Source: Theobroma cacao (taxonomy: Eukaryota; Streptophyta; Magnoliopsida; Malvales; Malvaceae). Taken from it: DNA of 64,000 nucleotides. The translations under genes and the position numbers were made by a program. Under the pieces are notes generated by a model. The model had not been told where the DNA came from, made no database searches, and saw nothing but the letters and a program-made list of their open reading frames with translations. Below are positions 1 through 12,515 of this stretch, one piece after another. The stretch's first letter is position 1, and each line of letters opens with the position of its first letter. The stretch is taken from the NCBI RefSeq assembly GCF_000208745.1, contig NC_030854.1, positions 7,110,703 through 7,174,702 on the forward strand. The letters are read 5' to 3'.

Positions 1-134
1 GAGGTTAAATCAACTCAAGTGTACCGTTAGGTACAATATCGGGTTTCATCTATTCTTAGGAGCTTTCCTAGCGTAATAACATACTACTCAGTGCATGTAT
101 GTCATGACATGTGTTTATAGGGTCTGGTTTTACA
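1..134 (-). mobile_element. End fragment of a minus-strand gypsy-type LTR
   Basis: The window opens inside an LTR whose outer edge appears to be near base 134. The stretch 'gtaccgttaggtacaatatcg' in bases 20-42 resembles the matching stretch just inside the edge of the solo LTR ending at 21591, and the last bases (GGTTTTACA) would read TGTAAAACC on the minus strand, giving a TG start. The remainder lies before the window. It appears to interrupt the LINE-type ORF that follows. The exact edge and TSD (candidate CTAAT) cannot be confirmed without the other end. Confidence 0.45.
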
Positions 135-903
135 CTAATGTTGTCTCTATAACTCTTTGTTTTTAAAAAGTAATGAGTGCTGCCAATCCCTCCATTTTTC
201 TCACTTGAGTCATTATGCCTTCCATGGCTAAGTCATCTTGAATTATACTACACTCTACTCTCGTTTTGAGCTCACTTATAGCACTCCACCTCACCCACTC
301 CATCTCTTCATCAAGATGCTAGCATTGACACTGACAACCCTTTGGTTAAACTTGGGGGGTCTCATCTGGCTGTTGTTTCCTTTCCCCTGAATTCTTTTCA
401 ACCCCACTTGCTCCTCCTTTTTTCAGATCAGCGCTCATACCTATATTGTTCTTATCTGCAGCACCACATTCCACATTATTAGAATCAATCCCCATCCTTT
501 TCCCATGACAACATCTTTGTAAGTCATATTTTTCATCCTTTGGTTGCTCGGCATTCTTCTCAACCCATCTCCGTTGCTAGTTCTTCCTCTATTATTTTCT
601 TTTCTCACTGGTTCAACTTTCCTTACAACCACTCTCCTTTCCATTGATCCACTAGTAGTTACCCCATTTGATGGCTCTTTCCATTTCCTGTTTTTCCTTA
701 TACCTAACAAAGGCAAAGTTGGCTCCCTTACCCATGTCTTGTAGACTTGTTCTCGGAATGATAACATCCACCACTCTCCCATACTCCTCAAAAGCTCCCT
801 TGATTGCTTTCCATGACACCCTCTTGCTTAAGTTGTTCGCAAAAATCAAGTACAAACTGTCCAACCACCTTCGATGGCCCATGACACTGCTTTGTTCTAA
901 CAT
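135..903 (-). pseudogene. LINE-type ORF1 remnant with RRM domain, frameshifted
   Basis: Read on the minus strand, 903-652 encodes an RNA recognition motif: an RNP2-like segment (LIFANNL), a helix (WKAIKGAFEEYG) and an RNP1-like segment (NFAFVRYK). This frame stops at 652. The linker continues in another frame (791-441), rich in Arg, Lys and Pro and containing TYKDVV, and then to about 140 with a segment containing EMEWVRWSAISEL and a KMEGLAALITF-like motif, as seen in plant LINE ORF1 proteins that follow an RRM. At least one frameshift and several stops make it non-functional. It is probably the nucleic-acid-binding ORF1 of a LINE; a decayed host RRM gene is less likely. No pol follows, and the fragment is cut at 134 by an LTR. 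Confidence 0.6.
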
Positions 904-1619
904 ACAAACATAGAGTTGGGTGAATATGGGAGGAAATGATTTATTACTCTTTATTTATTTCATTCTTAATGAATTAGTTTTTTTGAATTAGTAAAAAAGA
1001 TTGAAAAAAAAAAGATATTTCAAATCAAAATTTTTTAAATAAGAAGATACATTTATTTCTCATTAAATTAAATGCTTAAATACAATTAATTCATATGGTG
1101 TATATTTCGATCTAAAGAAATACTAAAATTTTTTTACTATACTAATTTCATCCTGAAAATCGAGTAACTATTCTAGCTTCTTAATTTTGTCTCAAAAATC
1201 AAAGCTGGTGCAAAGGTACTCCTAAAAAGTTAAAATATAGGACTTGGAAAACAGCATGAATGTCAAATCACCGGCTAATTACAAACTTACTTCGAAGGAA
1301 ATCGGGTGATCTTGTCCCATTTACCAACCTTTTGGAATGCATCAAACCATATAAGATACTTAATCTTTTTTAATTATCATTCCAAAACCATTTTTTATGC
1401 AGAAATTGAGTTCAATATCCAAATGATGGTACACTGATAACTTGTCAAGATGGAAATCAAGGAGGAAAGCTAAAGCTAGATTTGATCAGAAACTGTTTAA
1501 TGGTAAAGTCAAAATGGGTAGGTCAAGAAATTAAAGAAGTCCACAAGAGAACAAATTAAGCTGTCGTCACTCATGACTCATGAGAGTCCCAATATTAAAA
1601 CAGAAGTACATTAAAAAAA

Positions 1620-1862
1620 AAACTGAGTGCGTTTCGCATTTTAAATAAAGAAAAGGGGAAATCTTAAAGTTTGTATACCTCTAAAAATTAGTTGATTTTA
1701 ATTCTATAGTATAATTTTGTCCTAATTATCCAATAATGAAAGAGTAGTACCTTCAAAACAATCGAGTGTGTTTCTCATTTTCAATAAAAAAAAAAGGGGT
1801 AAATCTTGTTTTTGCGCGTCTAAAAATTAATTGACTTCAATTCTATAGTATAATTTTGTAAT
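1620..1862. repeat. Diverged tandem duplication, period about 139 bp
   Basis: A block starting GAGTGCGTTTCGCATTTT at 1625 recurs as GAGTGTGTTTCTCATTTT at 1764. Both blocks continue through a poly-A/GGGG run, a CTAAAAATTA segment and TTCTATAGTATAATTTTGT in the same order. This is an old local duplication of unknown origin. Confidence 0.7.
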
Positions 1863-2049
1863 AATTAATATGGTAACATTATTAATTTGATTGTCACTTT
1901 TAGTTTAGGATTAAATGATAATTTGACTTTCTTTAACTGATCTTTTTAATATAAGTACTGTTATACATGATTTTCAAATCCTTAAAAAATGAATTTAGCA
2001 TTTGAATCAAATAAACGCATTGATGGATTAGTCACGAAATGTTAATGCA

Positions 2050-2077
2050 TAATAATAATAATAATAATAATAATAAT
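2050..2077. repeat. (AAT)n microsatellite
   Basis: Uninterrupted trinucleotide run of about nine AAT units in AT-rich DNA. Confidence 0.95.
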
Positions 2078-3829
2078 TTCTCTCTTCAAAAATAAAAATT
2101 CTAAAAGACCAGCATAGCTCCAGTTGAAGGGGAAGTGGAAGGTCGATCACCTTCATGGTAGAGTAGTTGTTAGCTCTACACAAAAATAAAAAAAAAGTTG
2201 AATCAGGAAGTCAGATTAATTATTTCATAACTTAGCCTATTTAATTATCACTAACAAGTATAGCAACAAAACAGCTGACGCTGTTGAGCTGCACTTATTT
2301 TCAGCTTTCTTATAGTAAGAGTTGTTTTAGTCGTTAAAATTAACTTAATTGGTTACGAAAGTCAGCCGCGGAATTCTACGCAGGGGAGGCAAAAAATTTA
2401 TTCGTCAACAAAAGTTAGTAACCGATGACTTGAAGAAGTAAACAAATTTCATGGAAGAAAAAAGAGTTGAAGTGTTGTTTCCATGCGATCTTTCACATGT
2501 AATTTCCTTGCAAAATTAAGCATCTGACACGTTACTTCATTTCACTGAATTGTATTAACTTATGTATCGTTTCGATACTAAATTCCTATCAGGTAATATT
2601 ACAGTTAAAAAACAATTGCAGAGTCTCTTTAATTTGCTGCACCAAAGCCAGCGGGTTCTTTTCTGCTACTTATCTACTTATCTTAGGGTAAAACATTTTT
2701 CACCGAAAGTGTGTTGGCTGCATTTTGCCGTTAAATTGAAATGTAAGTTGGGCTTACTTCTGATACAGAGGCAACTAATTAAATGCACAAAAATTTGAAT
2801 AAATAATATGTTTACAGTTGCAAGCAAAATCGTACTAGTTTCTAGGAGTATTACATTTGCAATGCAAACGTACGCTTCACGCTTGAACTCTGAACACAAC
2901 CTTAATATAATTTCTAAGGCGTCGGGTTAGAAACTGGGCGCCTTAGCAAGTTGAAGACTAAACACAAGGTTTCAACTACAATTTCAAGTCTCAAGTTGGA
3001 AGCTGGGCGCTTTAAAATGTTTTTTCTTTTTTCTTTTTTTTTTTTGTAAAGAAAGATTCGAATTTAATTTTTTAAATTAGAGATATATGTACCAAATATT
3101 AAATTAAATGTTCAAATTTGTTAAATAATTTTTAATAATATAATTTTAAACTTTATTATAAAACTAGAACGGTCAAAGCTTAATACTGTATTTTGAAGAA
3201 TTCAAGTTTAATCCATAAAAAGATGTCACTGAGATCTACGGGATGCATAAAACGTAATCTTTCATTGTTTAGCTAAAAAATGTTGAATGCCATGTACTAA
3301 AAGAAATATTTAAGGTTAGTACAATTCATCAGAATTTAAACAATTAAAATCTCTCAAAAGGTCTGGAAAACCATAAATAACCGAACGAGATACTACAAAC
3401 TTTGCATAATTAGCCAATATGATTTCAGGAAATAAATTATTTGGTTTTGTTTTTCTAATTGATAACCTGATTGATTTCTAGTTTGAAGAAAGCTGTTGCC
3501 ATTTTCTATTTTTCTTAACCTTTTTGCGTAAATGTGATAGAATAAACACGAACTTAAATTTGAAATCTATAAAAGAAAAAAAACTTTGAATTCAAATTTG
3601 ATCAAACTTAAATTATATAAAAAAAAAATCTAAATTTGAAATAATTTGAATCCGAAATGAAATGATGTGAACTTAAAATGATTCAAATTTAAAACAGATT
3701 TAAACTAAAACCATAATAATCTAAACTTAAAATCAAAAATACAAATTTCAATTATTAATTTCATTCTAAGCAGCACTCAAACTCAAAATGAACCAACATA
3801 AAACAATGAGTCAAACCCATTGTGATTCA

Positions 3830-4610
3830 AACCTTGAAGCTAGAGGCGGAGAGGAGGAGGCTAGTGAGGGCCTTTGTTATGAGCTTGAAGTTTTAGTCAA
3901 GATCCGTATGCCACTTAGACTTGTGTATGAAGACTAAGCAAGCCTAACCTCGTATTGATGCTGAACATTGCAGAAGCATAAAGACAATGTGAAGAAAAAG
4001 AATTGAGAAACAAAAAGTGTTTTGTTCCTCAAAGAAAAACAAATATCTAAGACTATAAGCTAATTGCTAGGTGAAAATAAAAGTGAACCTAAAGGGGCTA
4101 TTTATAATGTGATAGCCATCTAACCCAAATACAATTAAGGTAAAACACTACTAAAGGAAATTGCCTAATCCAAGACTACTTCTAGTGCAAGTAAAGTAAA
4201 TAAGGAAAAATTTTATGTGCAATAGAATTCCTAGCCGTTTAGCCTAATAGCTTTATTACAAAGAGTCTCAACCTTAATAAGCCTCCTTAATCTATAAGGT
4301 CCTCATGCTTCCCGTGTGTGGCTCCCCTGGTGTGGCCTACGAGGTGCACGGCTCGTAGGCACATTATGCATGTGCGTAACCCTTGTGCCAGTTTATTGAT
4401 GTGGTGCCTATTTATGCGGCATTTGTGCGCATAACATATGTGCATCCCTAAAGCTCGTGGCCCACCTATGCACATTTTGTAAGCATGTGGCCTTCGCGAG
4501 TGCGGGCCTTGCACACCAAGTCCACTAGTACACAATCGCACTTGGCCCTCTGCATAGTGCTTCCCCGTATGCGGTCCAGTGTAGCATCATGTTGAACACA
4601 AGGAACCTTT
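3830..4610 (-). mobile_element. Probable 3' LTR of the minus-strand chromovirus
   Basis: On the minus strand this block has the layout of an LTR promoter and U5. A GC-richer stretch (4290-4590) is followed by a TATA box (ATTATAAATAGCCCC, plus-strand 4094-4108) and a leader-like region. It lies immediately beyond the 3' end of the minus-strand integrase/chromodomain remnant once the solo LTR at 4616-8112 is removed. The TG start and CA end were not located and the lower limit is a guess. The ORF at 4287-4541 has no recognisable protein and is best explained as LTR sequence. Confidence 0.4.
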
Positions 4611-6611
4611 ATTCGTGTAATACTTTGTACTTGATGTGGTGACTAATAAAGCTTATTAGATGTCAATTGAGGTTAATTATAATGTTTAAAAGTGATGAAA
4701 GATGAAAGGAACAGTTGGGATAAAATATTCCGCACGTGAGGAAATAATAAAAAAATAATAATATTTTATCGGAGAAGAATTTACAAGATAAAAAGTGATT
4801 TAGAAGTGAATTGAGGCATAATAAGATATTTTGGGTACCAAGGAGACAAAAGGAGATAAGAGGAAAATTTTGAAATAAAATAATATTTTTATTAATAAAA
4901 TAATATTAAAATATTAATATTTTATTCAGTGTCATAATTTTTTTTCATGAAGGAGAAGTATATGGTCAATCTAAGTGGGAGAGAAGAAGAATGAGAAAAT
5001 TTTGGAGAAAAAATGATGTTAATGTGGCCGCGTGTCTTTATTAAGTAAAGATAGCGCGAGTAAATAAATATTTTAAATATTACGGGGACACCGCGTTGGA
5101 GTACAAACTTCATACTTTGTTTGTACATGTGCAGAAGAAGATAATAGAAGGAAGTTGGAGTTAAAAAAGTGTTGGGAGGACTAAATTAAAATGGAAAGAA
5201 ACAAAAAGGGCAAAATGGTAATTTTATGCGAAGTTTGGTCAAAGCATCCTTTGATTTTTTTCAGCCCAAAACCGTTCTTATCTCCTCCAGCAAGATTTTT
5301 TCCTTTTCTCCTCCATGCTCCATGCCATTCTTGAAGCTTCCATGCCATTTTCTCTTTATCCACCATGAAATCAAGTTTCTTCACTTTCCTTTCCATGTTT
5401 TCTTTTCCTTTCTTCTCCAAACTTCTTGAGCACTAAATTTACAGCCTTTAACCCCAATTTCTAGCACATCTAAACCCTAGGAGGAGAAGAAAGAAAAAGA
5501 GAGAAAGGAGGAAAAAGCTTGGTTTTGGTGATTCAAGCAAGGAACGGTAAGAATTCTTGTTTTTGGCTTGAGTAGTCTTTGAAAATGAGTTAGTGACTTA
5601 GAGAAATGTCTTGTGGCAGTAAAGATTGGCTTGATTGGAGAAAAATTGGTAACATGTAAGCCAAGAAACCCATGGGTACATGAAGGACTCAAAGTGGAAA
5701 AGGAAAATGGTAAGCTTAACACTATGTTTTAAAGCCTACGGTTAGTTGAATATTGTGAGGAATTACGATTGTTGAAAGGATCTATTTGCCTAAGTTAGTT
5801 GAAAATTATTAAGATTGTATGGCATGTTGTTTGAAAGAAATCAAAAAAGGAATATTGTGGATGGACGATTGAGAAACAAAGTATTGAAAGTTAGATAGAT
5901 AACGATGTGTGTAAACTAGGAAATAATCGAGTGAAAGTGAGAATGATTGTTGCTGCCATATATGTGGATTATGTGTGGAAATATAAGACGGATTTGAGTG
6001 GAAATTATTTAGAAAGGTTGAAGTAGACACGCGACATCATAATTAAGTTACCGGTGATATAATTTAAGGAATTACGTAAGCAATGGATATAAGTAATGTT
6101 AGTAAAAAGTGTATTAAGATGTGAGTTAATTGAAAATGGTTTCATGATAGGATGAAAAATATAAATTTGAGTAAGGATTAATTGATTAAAGTGTTGCCTG
6201 TATATGTATATAATTAAATATATTGAGTTCATATTATTGTTGGGAAGTGCAAAGAAAAGGTTAGAGTACTGTGGTGGCGTGCCAGAGTAAACATCGAGCG
6301 ACCGACCAGTGAAAATAATCAAAGACACCTCTGATCAAATGACGATGTAATATCTCGCTATCATATGGTGAGTGCACTTGCATTTCAAAATCGTTTTGGG
6401 AGACATAATTGTATTGGTATGAAATATTGAATGATTTATTCCAACTTGTCTTTAAAAACGTGTGCCTTGGGAACAAGCCTTTGATAAAATATTTTTATGT
6501 TGCGAAAATGTGAAATGTGTAATAGGACGGACTTATGTGCTCTCATACTGTGTTGATATATATATATATGTGTGTGTGTGTATACGAACAATGTTGTGTA
6601 ATGATATTGAC

Positions 6612-6780
6612 CTGACTATGTGCGAGGGGGAGTGCGCATAAGCCGATGCTGACCCAGCAATGTGCTAGGGGGAGTGCCATAAGTCGATGCTGATTCGGCT
6701 ATGTGTGAGTAGGAGTGCACATAAGCCGATGCTGACCCAGCCATGTGCTAGTGGGAGTGCATATGAGTTGATGATGATGG
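6612..6780. repeat. 42-bp tandem repeat within solo LTR A
   Basis: Four degenerate units carry the core AAGCCGATGCTGACCCAGC and GTGCTAGGGGGAGTGC. The cores start near 6641, 6682, 6724 and 6766, a period of 41-42 bases. A related sequence is present in reverse in the solo LTR at 45389-47928 (near 46620-46690), so it is a family trait. Confidence 0.75.
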
Positions 6781-6789
6781 GAGGGTGTG

Positions 6790-7205
6790 TATGGTGATGG
6801 ATATACATGTATACATGTATACATGTATATGTATGTATACATACATATACATATATATGTGTATATATACATATATATGTATACATACATATATATGTAT
6901 ACATACATATATATGTATACATACATATATATGTATACATACATATATATGTATACATACATATATATGTATACATACATATACATATATATGTGTATAT
7001 ATACATATATATGTATACATACATATACATATATATGTGTATGTATGTATACATATATATGTATATGTGTATATATACATGTATACATATATATGTATAT
7101 GTGTATATATACATGTATACATGTATATGTGTATATGTACATGTATACATGTATATATATATGTATATATGTATATATGTATACATATATATATATGTGT
7201 GTGTG
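6790..7205. repeat. Large compound AT/GT microsatellite
   Basis: About 415 bases of alternating ATATGTATACATAC-type sequence, including an 18-bp higher-order unit from about 6886 to 7026. It is almost purely alternating purine-pyrimidine and self-complementary, so hairpins or cruciforms are possible. Shorter versions lie at the same internal position in the related LTRs at 19665 and 46560. Confidence 0.95.
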
Positions 7206-8117
7206 TGTTATAGAAAGTTCATGAGTATGGTATATGGTGTTGCACATGTGAATCTTGCATGTTGAACTTTGGGAATTATTATGCGTTTCATGTTGATTTT
7301 TTTTGTCATTTTAGCAGGATGGCTTTTCTAGAAAAAAAAAGGAAACTTTTTCATGGTGCTCTGTTTCTCGCTGCAGTGAGAAACTCTCAGATTTGGAGGG
7401 ATAATGCTGGTCGAAATCTCGCAGCAGAGAGAATGCCTTTCCGCTGCAACGAGGACCTGTCGTTTACTTGACTTGAATTGCACGAATGCTATTAAAGTTT
7501 TCACTCTTCAAATCCTTTGTTGAGCATGGACCCTTTTTGTCAAGTAATTTACTCATTTGGGGTTTACATGAGAGGTTTTGATAAGAGCTAAACTAAATTG
7601 CATTATTTTCAAAGATGTGTATCATGATTTCTAAACCTTCCTTAACGTTGCTTGTTCCCCTCCTATGTTCACTCATTGAGTTTGTACTCACATTTTTTTT
7701 TTAAATTTATGTTTTAGGTTTTCTAAGTTAAAGGAAATTGGATCCTAAGACGAGGTGCTCCTCCCTATACATTGCTCGGTAGGTTTAACATGCCACTAAG
7801 TGTTATCAATCGTGACCAGAGTCACTCCACTGACGGTCGAGGTCTAATTATGTGTATATGGATATTTGATGTGAAACATTAAGGTTCATTTGTTATTCTA
7901 TATATGTATATAATGGTTGATGATGCCATTATGAATGCATGACTGGGCTTTATTAATTGTTTTCAAAGGAATTGTAATTTAGTGTTACAATTTTCGATTC
8001 TAAAGGAATATAGATTAATGTATAAAATCATGTAAGTAGACTTGCTTGGACTTGATGGGCTGAGCCCATTGGGCCCTTAGGCCGGTCATGGCTCAAAAAT
8101 TGGGCTATGACAATTCG

Positions 8118-8815
8118 TATGCTGGCCTGATGGTTGGCTAGGTTGGACTCGCTTGCCATGTCATTCTCCACTACTTGATTTTGACAACACCCTCATTGCC
8201 TAACGCAACGCCTCAAATGTTTCTTGGAACTACTGGTTCCTAACTAACTTTTACTTCTGACATTCTTTTCCACTTTACAAAGTATTGGTGTTACGGCATG
8301 TAGTTTTGGTGCTTTACACCTTGTTGGTAAGAATGATATCGACCTCCTTCTTATATGTTGAACGTACACCCACTAATGCCTTTAACTATCTCTACAACTT
8401 GGATCTTCCTTGTTAGCATGATATGGCTTCAACATACTTACATGAAAGACTAGATGAACTTTCGGCTTGGGTAGCATATCAACTTTGTATGCCACTTGAC
8501 CAATTCGTTTGGTCACTCCGTAAGGCCCCTCGTAATGCTTCAATAGTCCTTTCTAGCTATTTTTAAGTACTACGTGAAGTTTGACTAGTACTAAGTCTCC
8601 TATCTCAAAACCTACCTCCTTTGTAGATTGATCAGCCCACTTCTTCATGCATTTTGTGACCTTGCATAAACATGCACGAGGAAGATCGAGTTACTTTTTC
8701 CATTCACGTGCATGCTTGCATGTTATGAGTGATTCTTTTGTGTACTCGACAACTATATGGCTCCACGTCAGAAGCTGTTGTTCTGTTGCTAACTTGAACA
8801 AACATTTCCCTATTT
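8118..8815 (-). pseudogene. Chromovirus integrase C-terminus and chromodomain tail (remnant)
   Basis: On the minus strand, EVGFEIGDLVLVKL near 8600 and GPYGVTKRIGQVAYKVDMLPKPKVHLVFHVSMLKPY near 8500-8400 (split here only for description) are the hallmark C-terminal part of Ty3/gypsy integrase. The tail near 8130-8170 (QVVEND) resembles the end of a chromodomain polyprotein. Stops are present. Upstream pol continues at 10274 once the solo LTR at 8821-10268 is removed. The element would have encoded strand transfer and targeting functions; this copy cannot. Confidence 0.75.
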
Positions 8816-8820
8816 CCTCA

Positions 8821-10268
8821 TGGTAAATCTACTTTATAAAGTTATTTTGTCACATTTTGAGCTTAAAAATACCTAAATCCTTGAGTTTAGAGTTAGAATT
8901 GTTATGTTTTAGTTGTACTTTTAAGTTTTATTTTAATTGTTTTAAGTATATTTTATGTTGATTAAGTCACTTTCTTAAGAATAGTAACTTGTTTTTGGTT
9001 GTTCTTGAGGGTACTTGATTGAATGGTATCAAAACAGAGAAGCAAACTAAATACTATATACAAGTTAGCAAGGTTGGTGTAGTGGCCACATAAAAGTTTG
9101 CATTACGATGCCAAAGAGAGAGAAGGCACCATACTAAAGGCAACAAGTTTAGCGTTACAATGCTAAAGAAGTGAGGCTACAGCACCAAGGAGAAAAGGTG
9201 CATCATATTTTAACTTGAGAAATTGAGGCTGTAGCACCACAAAATCGAGGACACGATGCCATGCCAATATCTCAAACATTATGTTTTTCAAACTTTACAT
9301 GAAGTAGGGTTTTTGAAGGCTATTTAAAGGCACATTTGTAGCAATTAAAAGGCACGTTTTAACAAAGGGTTCTTTGGAGAAAAAGTGGCCGTCAAGCACT
9401 CAAGAAAGCAAAAAAAACTTAGGAAGATTGAAGATCAAAAACTTGACAAACCTTAGTTTTCTTTTCTTCTCTATTTCTTCTTTGATTTTCTTATATTTTT
9501 ATTGATGGTTACACTTCTTTCGATTGTGTTTTTATTATTCAACATGAACTAAATTTCTTTATCTAGGATTGTAATCGAACCCAACATGTAGTTTGCTTTT
9601 TTAATATTTTCTCTTACCAATGATTAATGGTATTTAAGTTGTTTATTTCAATCATGTCATTAACGCATTTGATTGATTGGCCACCAATTAGATTGACAAG
9701 GTAATCTAAATGCAACTTGGAAAAGGGAGTTTGAAGTAAGCCATGGATGAAATAGTATATGTTAAAATTTAATTAGTTACTTGATTGATTTGTTACTTGT
9801 GTAAAATAGGAATATACTTACATGTCATATACAACCAAAACTAGAGTCTAAGCCTAATGAGTCTTTCTTTAATTTAATATGCATAAGAATATAATGAATT
9901 GGTTGACAAAGATATTTTTATAAGCAATTTTGAAGATACTTATAAATAAATTAGAACTCTAGGTTAGCAACTCAGTCCATTTAAGTAAGTTTAGAGAGAG
10001 TAGAAGAGATTCAAATAAAGTGTTGAAAGGATATTGTAATCCTAGGCTCTTTTTTATTGATTTATCTATTTTAAATTAGTGTTCTTGTTATTAGTTTAAT
10101 TTCCTTTGTGATTCAGTAGTTTTAATTTACTTATTTGAATAAGATTAAATTGTTATAATTTAGTAGTTAGCAAAATTTTGGTAGTAATTCCTTAAGGGAA
10201 TGATACTTTACTTTTTATTATACTACTTTTTAACGACATGTGCACTTGCATGATAAAATTCAACAACA
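8821..10268 (+). mobile_element. Solo LTR M, Athila-like, TSD CCTCA
   Basis: The block begins TGGTAAATCTAC and ends CAACAACA, flanked by CCTCA at 8816-8820 and 10269-10273. Its start (a short hairpin-like segment followed by TTTTGAGCTTAAAAA) and end (TGCACTTGCATG...AACAACA) resemble the LTRs of the Athila-like element at 23761-31153. There is no internal region. Removing it joins two parts of the minus-strand integrase. Confidence 0.85.
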
Positions 10269-10273
10269 CCTCA

Positions 10274-11162
10274 CTACGATGTAACTTTGTGAGAAAATTG
10301 AGCAATGTCCAATCATTTTTGCCAATTGGTTTTGGTGGCTCGTATGAAATGTTACAAGTAAGTCTCCAGCAACACATTGACCTTCTTGGTTTGTCCATCT
10401 AATTGCGGATGAAAATTGGTTAAAAAGTTGAGTTGTGACCCCATCATCTTCAATAACTCAACCAAAATTTACTTGAGAAGCATGCATCTTTGTTACTCAC
10501 TATATTTAATGAAACTCCCCAATACTTGGGAATATTAGTCTTGAAAAGCTTTGTGGTTTCTGTTGCTAGACATTTTCGACTTGCAGCGATGAGTGTTGCA
10601 TATTTAGAGAAATTATCAACAATGACCATGATGCATCCTAGTCTATTCACCTTAGGTACCCCCATGATAAAATCCATGCTCAAACTCTCCCACAGTCGAT
10701 TTGGAATTGGCAGTGGTTATAGGAACCTTGTGGCCTTCCTCTATTCGGATTTATCTTGCTGGTGAAAAAGACATTTCGTACATATGTCTCCATGCCCTTA
10801 CATAACTGTGACCAATAATACCCTTTGTTCTATTAGTGCCAACATACGGTGCATTCTAGGATGCCTCGCCCAAGTTGAGTCTTGACACTAGCTGAGTATC
10901 TCCCTTTGAAGCTTGCCATAGGATGGCTCGTAAAACCTCGGGCCCTTAGTGTATAGGAGCTTGTCTTGAAACTAAAACCTTCTAGTCCTCCCTTCCTTGG
11001 TGTAGTCCATCAATGTTTGTGCTACGTGTTGTGCAATAACCCTTTTCTGATGTGAAATACAAGTATGCCCCATGCCTCGCTAACCATCATTATTGTGGCC
11101 TTACAACTAAGTGCATCTACCACTGAGTTAGTCATTTTTGATCTGTACTCAAGTCGATAATC
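10274..11162 (-). pseudogene. Chromovirus integrase core and RNase H tail (remnant)
   Basis: In minus-strand order: RNase H end (FDYRLEYRSKMTNSVVDALS, about 11162-11100), an H2C2-type region (HPRMHRMLALIEQ then GDICTKCLFHQQDK, near 10860-10760), and the integrase core at 10683-10450 (MDFIMGVPKVNRLGCIMVIVDNFSKYATLIAA, then IVSNKDACFSSKFW). The first catalytic Asp (VDNFSKY) is present, but the second motif reads SNKD where SDRD is usual. A further core segment with TNWQK..LDIAQFSH lies near 10300. Frameshifts and stops abound. It joins the C-terminal part at 8815 and the RT part at 12516. Confidence 0.85.
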
Positions 11163-11167
11163 AAATT

Positions 11168-12510
11168 TGTTAGACTTGAAAATGACTTATGTTTTGATTT
11201 GACAAAATTATATTGATTATAGTTGATCATAAAGCATTTGAAATGTTTAGATTCATCACTCTAATCGCCTAAGGTTTTAGAAAATCTTTGACAAGTTTTT
11301 ATAACATAAAAATGATAAAAAAAGGTTTTAAACATTGAGTTTTTAGGTAGAGGAAACAAAGAGCAAGCATTTCATTTGTCTATGACTACAACTTTTACAT
11401 ACTCATCCCACATGAACAATTGGAGAGAGAATGATGAGATGGTTTGGGTTTTGGGTCAACTACATTTCACCAAACTCAACCCCTAGGCAAAATGCTTATG
11501 AAAAATTAAAAGAAGCTAAGAAGGTTGACTTTAGATAACCTATACTTGACACTAGAAGGAAGAAAAGATTTCAAAGAGCTCTTAGAAATTTGGAGGGTCA
11601 ACTTTCATATTAACATACTAAAACCCATAGCAAGGAAAAAAAAATGAAGGTAGCCTCAGGTTTAGGGTCATTTTCAACTTTAAAAACTCGACCATTGAAG
11701 GATAATTTCTAGAGATTTCAGATTGAGGGTTGACTTCACCTCTTTTATACTTGACCTCAATGATGTGGCAGCTCTGCAATTAATGCCTCTAGCGGCTATT
11801 TTCAACTCCACTTTATTTCTAACGGCTACAATCTTTAAAATGAATATAAGAGAAAGCTTTCCATTAGTTTTGACATAAAAAAAGACTTTGAAAATTGCTT
11901 CAACATTCGAGAAAGGCTTTAACTTTATGTATTTCTCTCAACACTTCATTTAAGTTTTCCTTTTAAAGCATTCAAAGCCTTTTATTAATATTCTTGAGTT
12001 GATACAGTGAGAGTTATTGTACCCATTCTATTCAAAGCTTAGACACTTAGCTTATCAGCCTTTTAGAGGCATTTATTGTTATTCTTTCATTGTAAACACT
12101 CTTGTAAAAGTTCTAATTTAACCTTAAAAAGTTAATGTGGGTTGTGCCTCCTATTAAAAGGCATTGTAAGGCTTGTGCTTGCTCTTGTTAAAAGGCATTG
12201 TGAGGGTTGTGTTAAGCTCAGTAAAAGGCATTATAAAGGTTTTGCTTGATCTTATTAAAAAGCATATTCCATAGTGGATTTGAAATTCCTTGGTGAGTCA
12301 GAGGAATATAAAAATACTTGCGTCTTCGCTTTTATTATTGTCTTGGCTTTCATTGCTACAAATTTATTTGACGAATATCAACTCCTTTGTTTACACTTGA
12401 AGTTGTGAAAATTGTTTCAAGAAAAATTAATTTTCACTAGGTTCACAATGATTTCTTAAAAAGCCCAATTCACCCCTTGTTTGTCTTAGATATTTTGAGC
12501 CTATCTAACA
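11168..12510 (+). mobile_element. Solo LTR N, probably Ty1/copia, TSD AAATT
   Basis: The insert begins TGTTAGACTTG and ends CTATCTAACA, with AAATT at 11163-11167 and 12511-12515. Deleting it plus one TSD restores the RNase H reading SLQKFDYRLEYRS without a gap. Near the end it carries AATTCACCCCTTGTTTGTC, a signature I associate with SIRE/Maximus-type copia LTRs. Orientation is inferred from that end. There is no coding region. Confidence 0.75.
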
Positions 12511-12515
12511 AAATT

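Larger units (their letters stand above)
904..3829. other. AT-rich intergenic stretch, no gene recognised
   Basis: There are no long ORFs, no recognisable domain and no clear LTR termini. It holds an (AAT)n microsatellite at 2050-2077, a diverged tandem duplication at about 1620-1862, and poly-A/T runs. Bases 3540-3800 are low complexity, with many degenerate copies of AAATTTGAA and AACTTAAA. Short ORFs at 2562-2899 on either strand look like chance. Confidence 0.6.
4616..8112 (+). mobile_element. Solo LTR A, gypsy type, TSD ATTCG
   Basis: The block begins TGTAATACTTTG and ends GGGCTATGACA, with ATTCG at 4611-4615 and again at 8113-8117, a perfect 5-bp TSD. The end (GGCCGGTCATGGCTC followed by CTATGACA) matches, in reverse complement, the start of the minus-strand solo LTRs at 18981 and 45389. 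No gag, pol, PBS or second LTR is present, so it looks like the product of LTR-LTR recombination. It contains a 42-bp tandem array (6612-6780), a large ATATGTATACAT microsatellite (6790-7205) and CTCGCTGCAG palindromes (7364-7456). The [12 protein letters not shown] ORFs on both strands are translations of the microsatellite, not genes. Confidence 0.85.

Noticed and set aside
4287..4541. 84-aa minus-strand ORF in a GC-richer block
   Set aside because: No recognisable domain; the block looks like an LTR upstream of a TATA box.
6665..7265. Overlapping ORFs of 120-180 aa on both strands, rich in Tyr, Ile and His
   Set aside because: They are translations of the ATATGTATACAT microsatellite in several frames and have no independent support.
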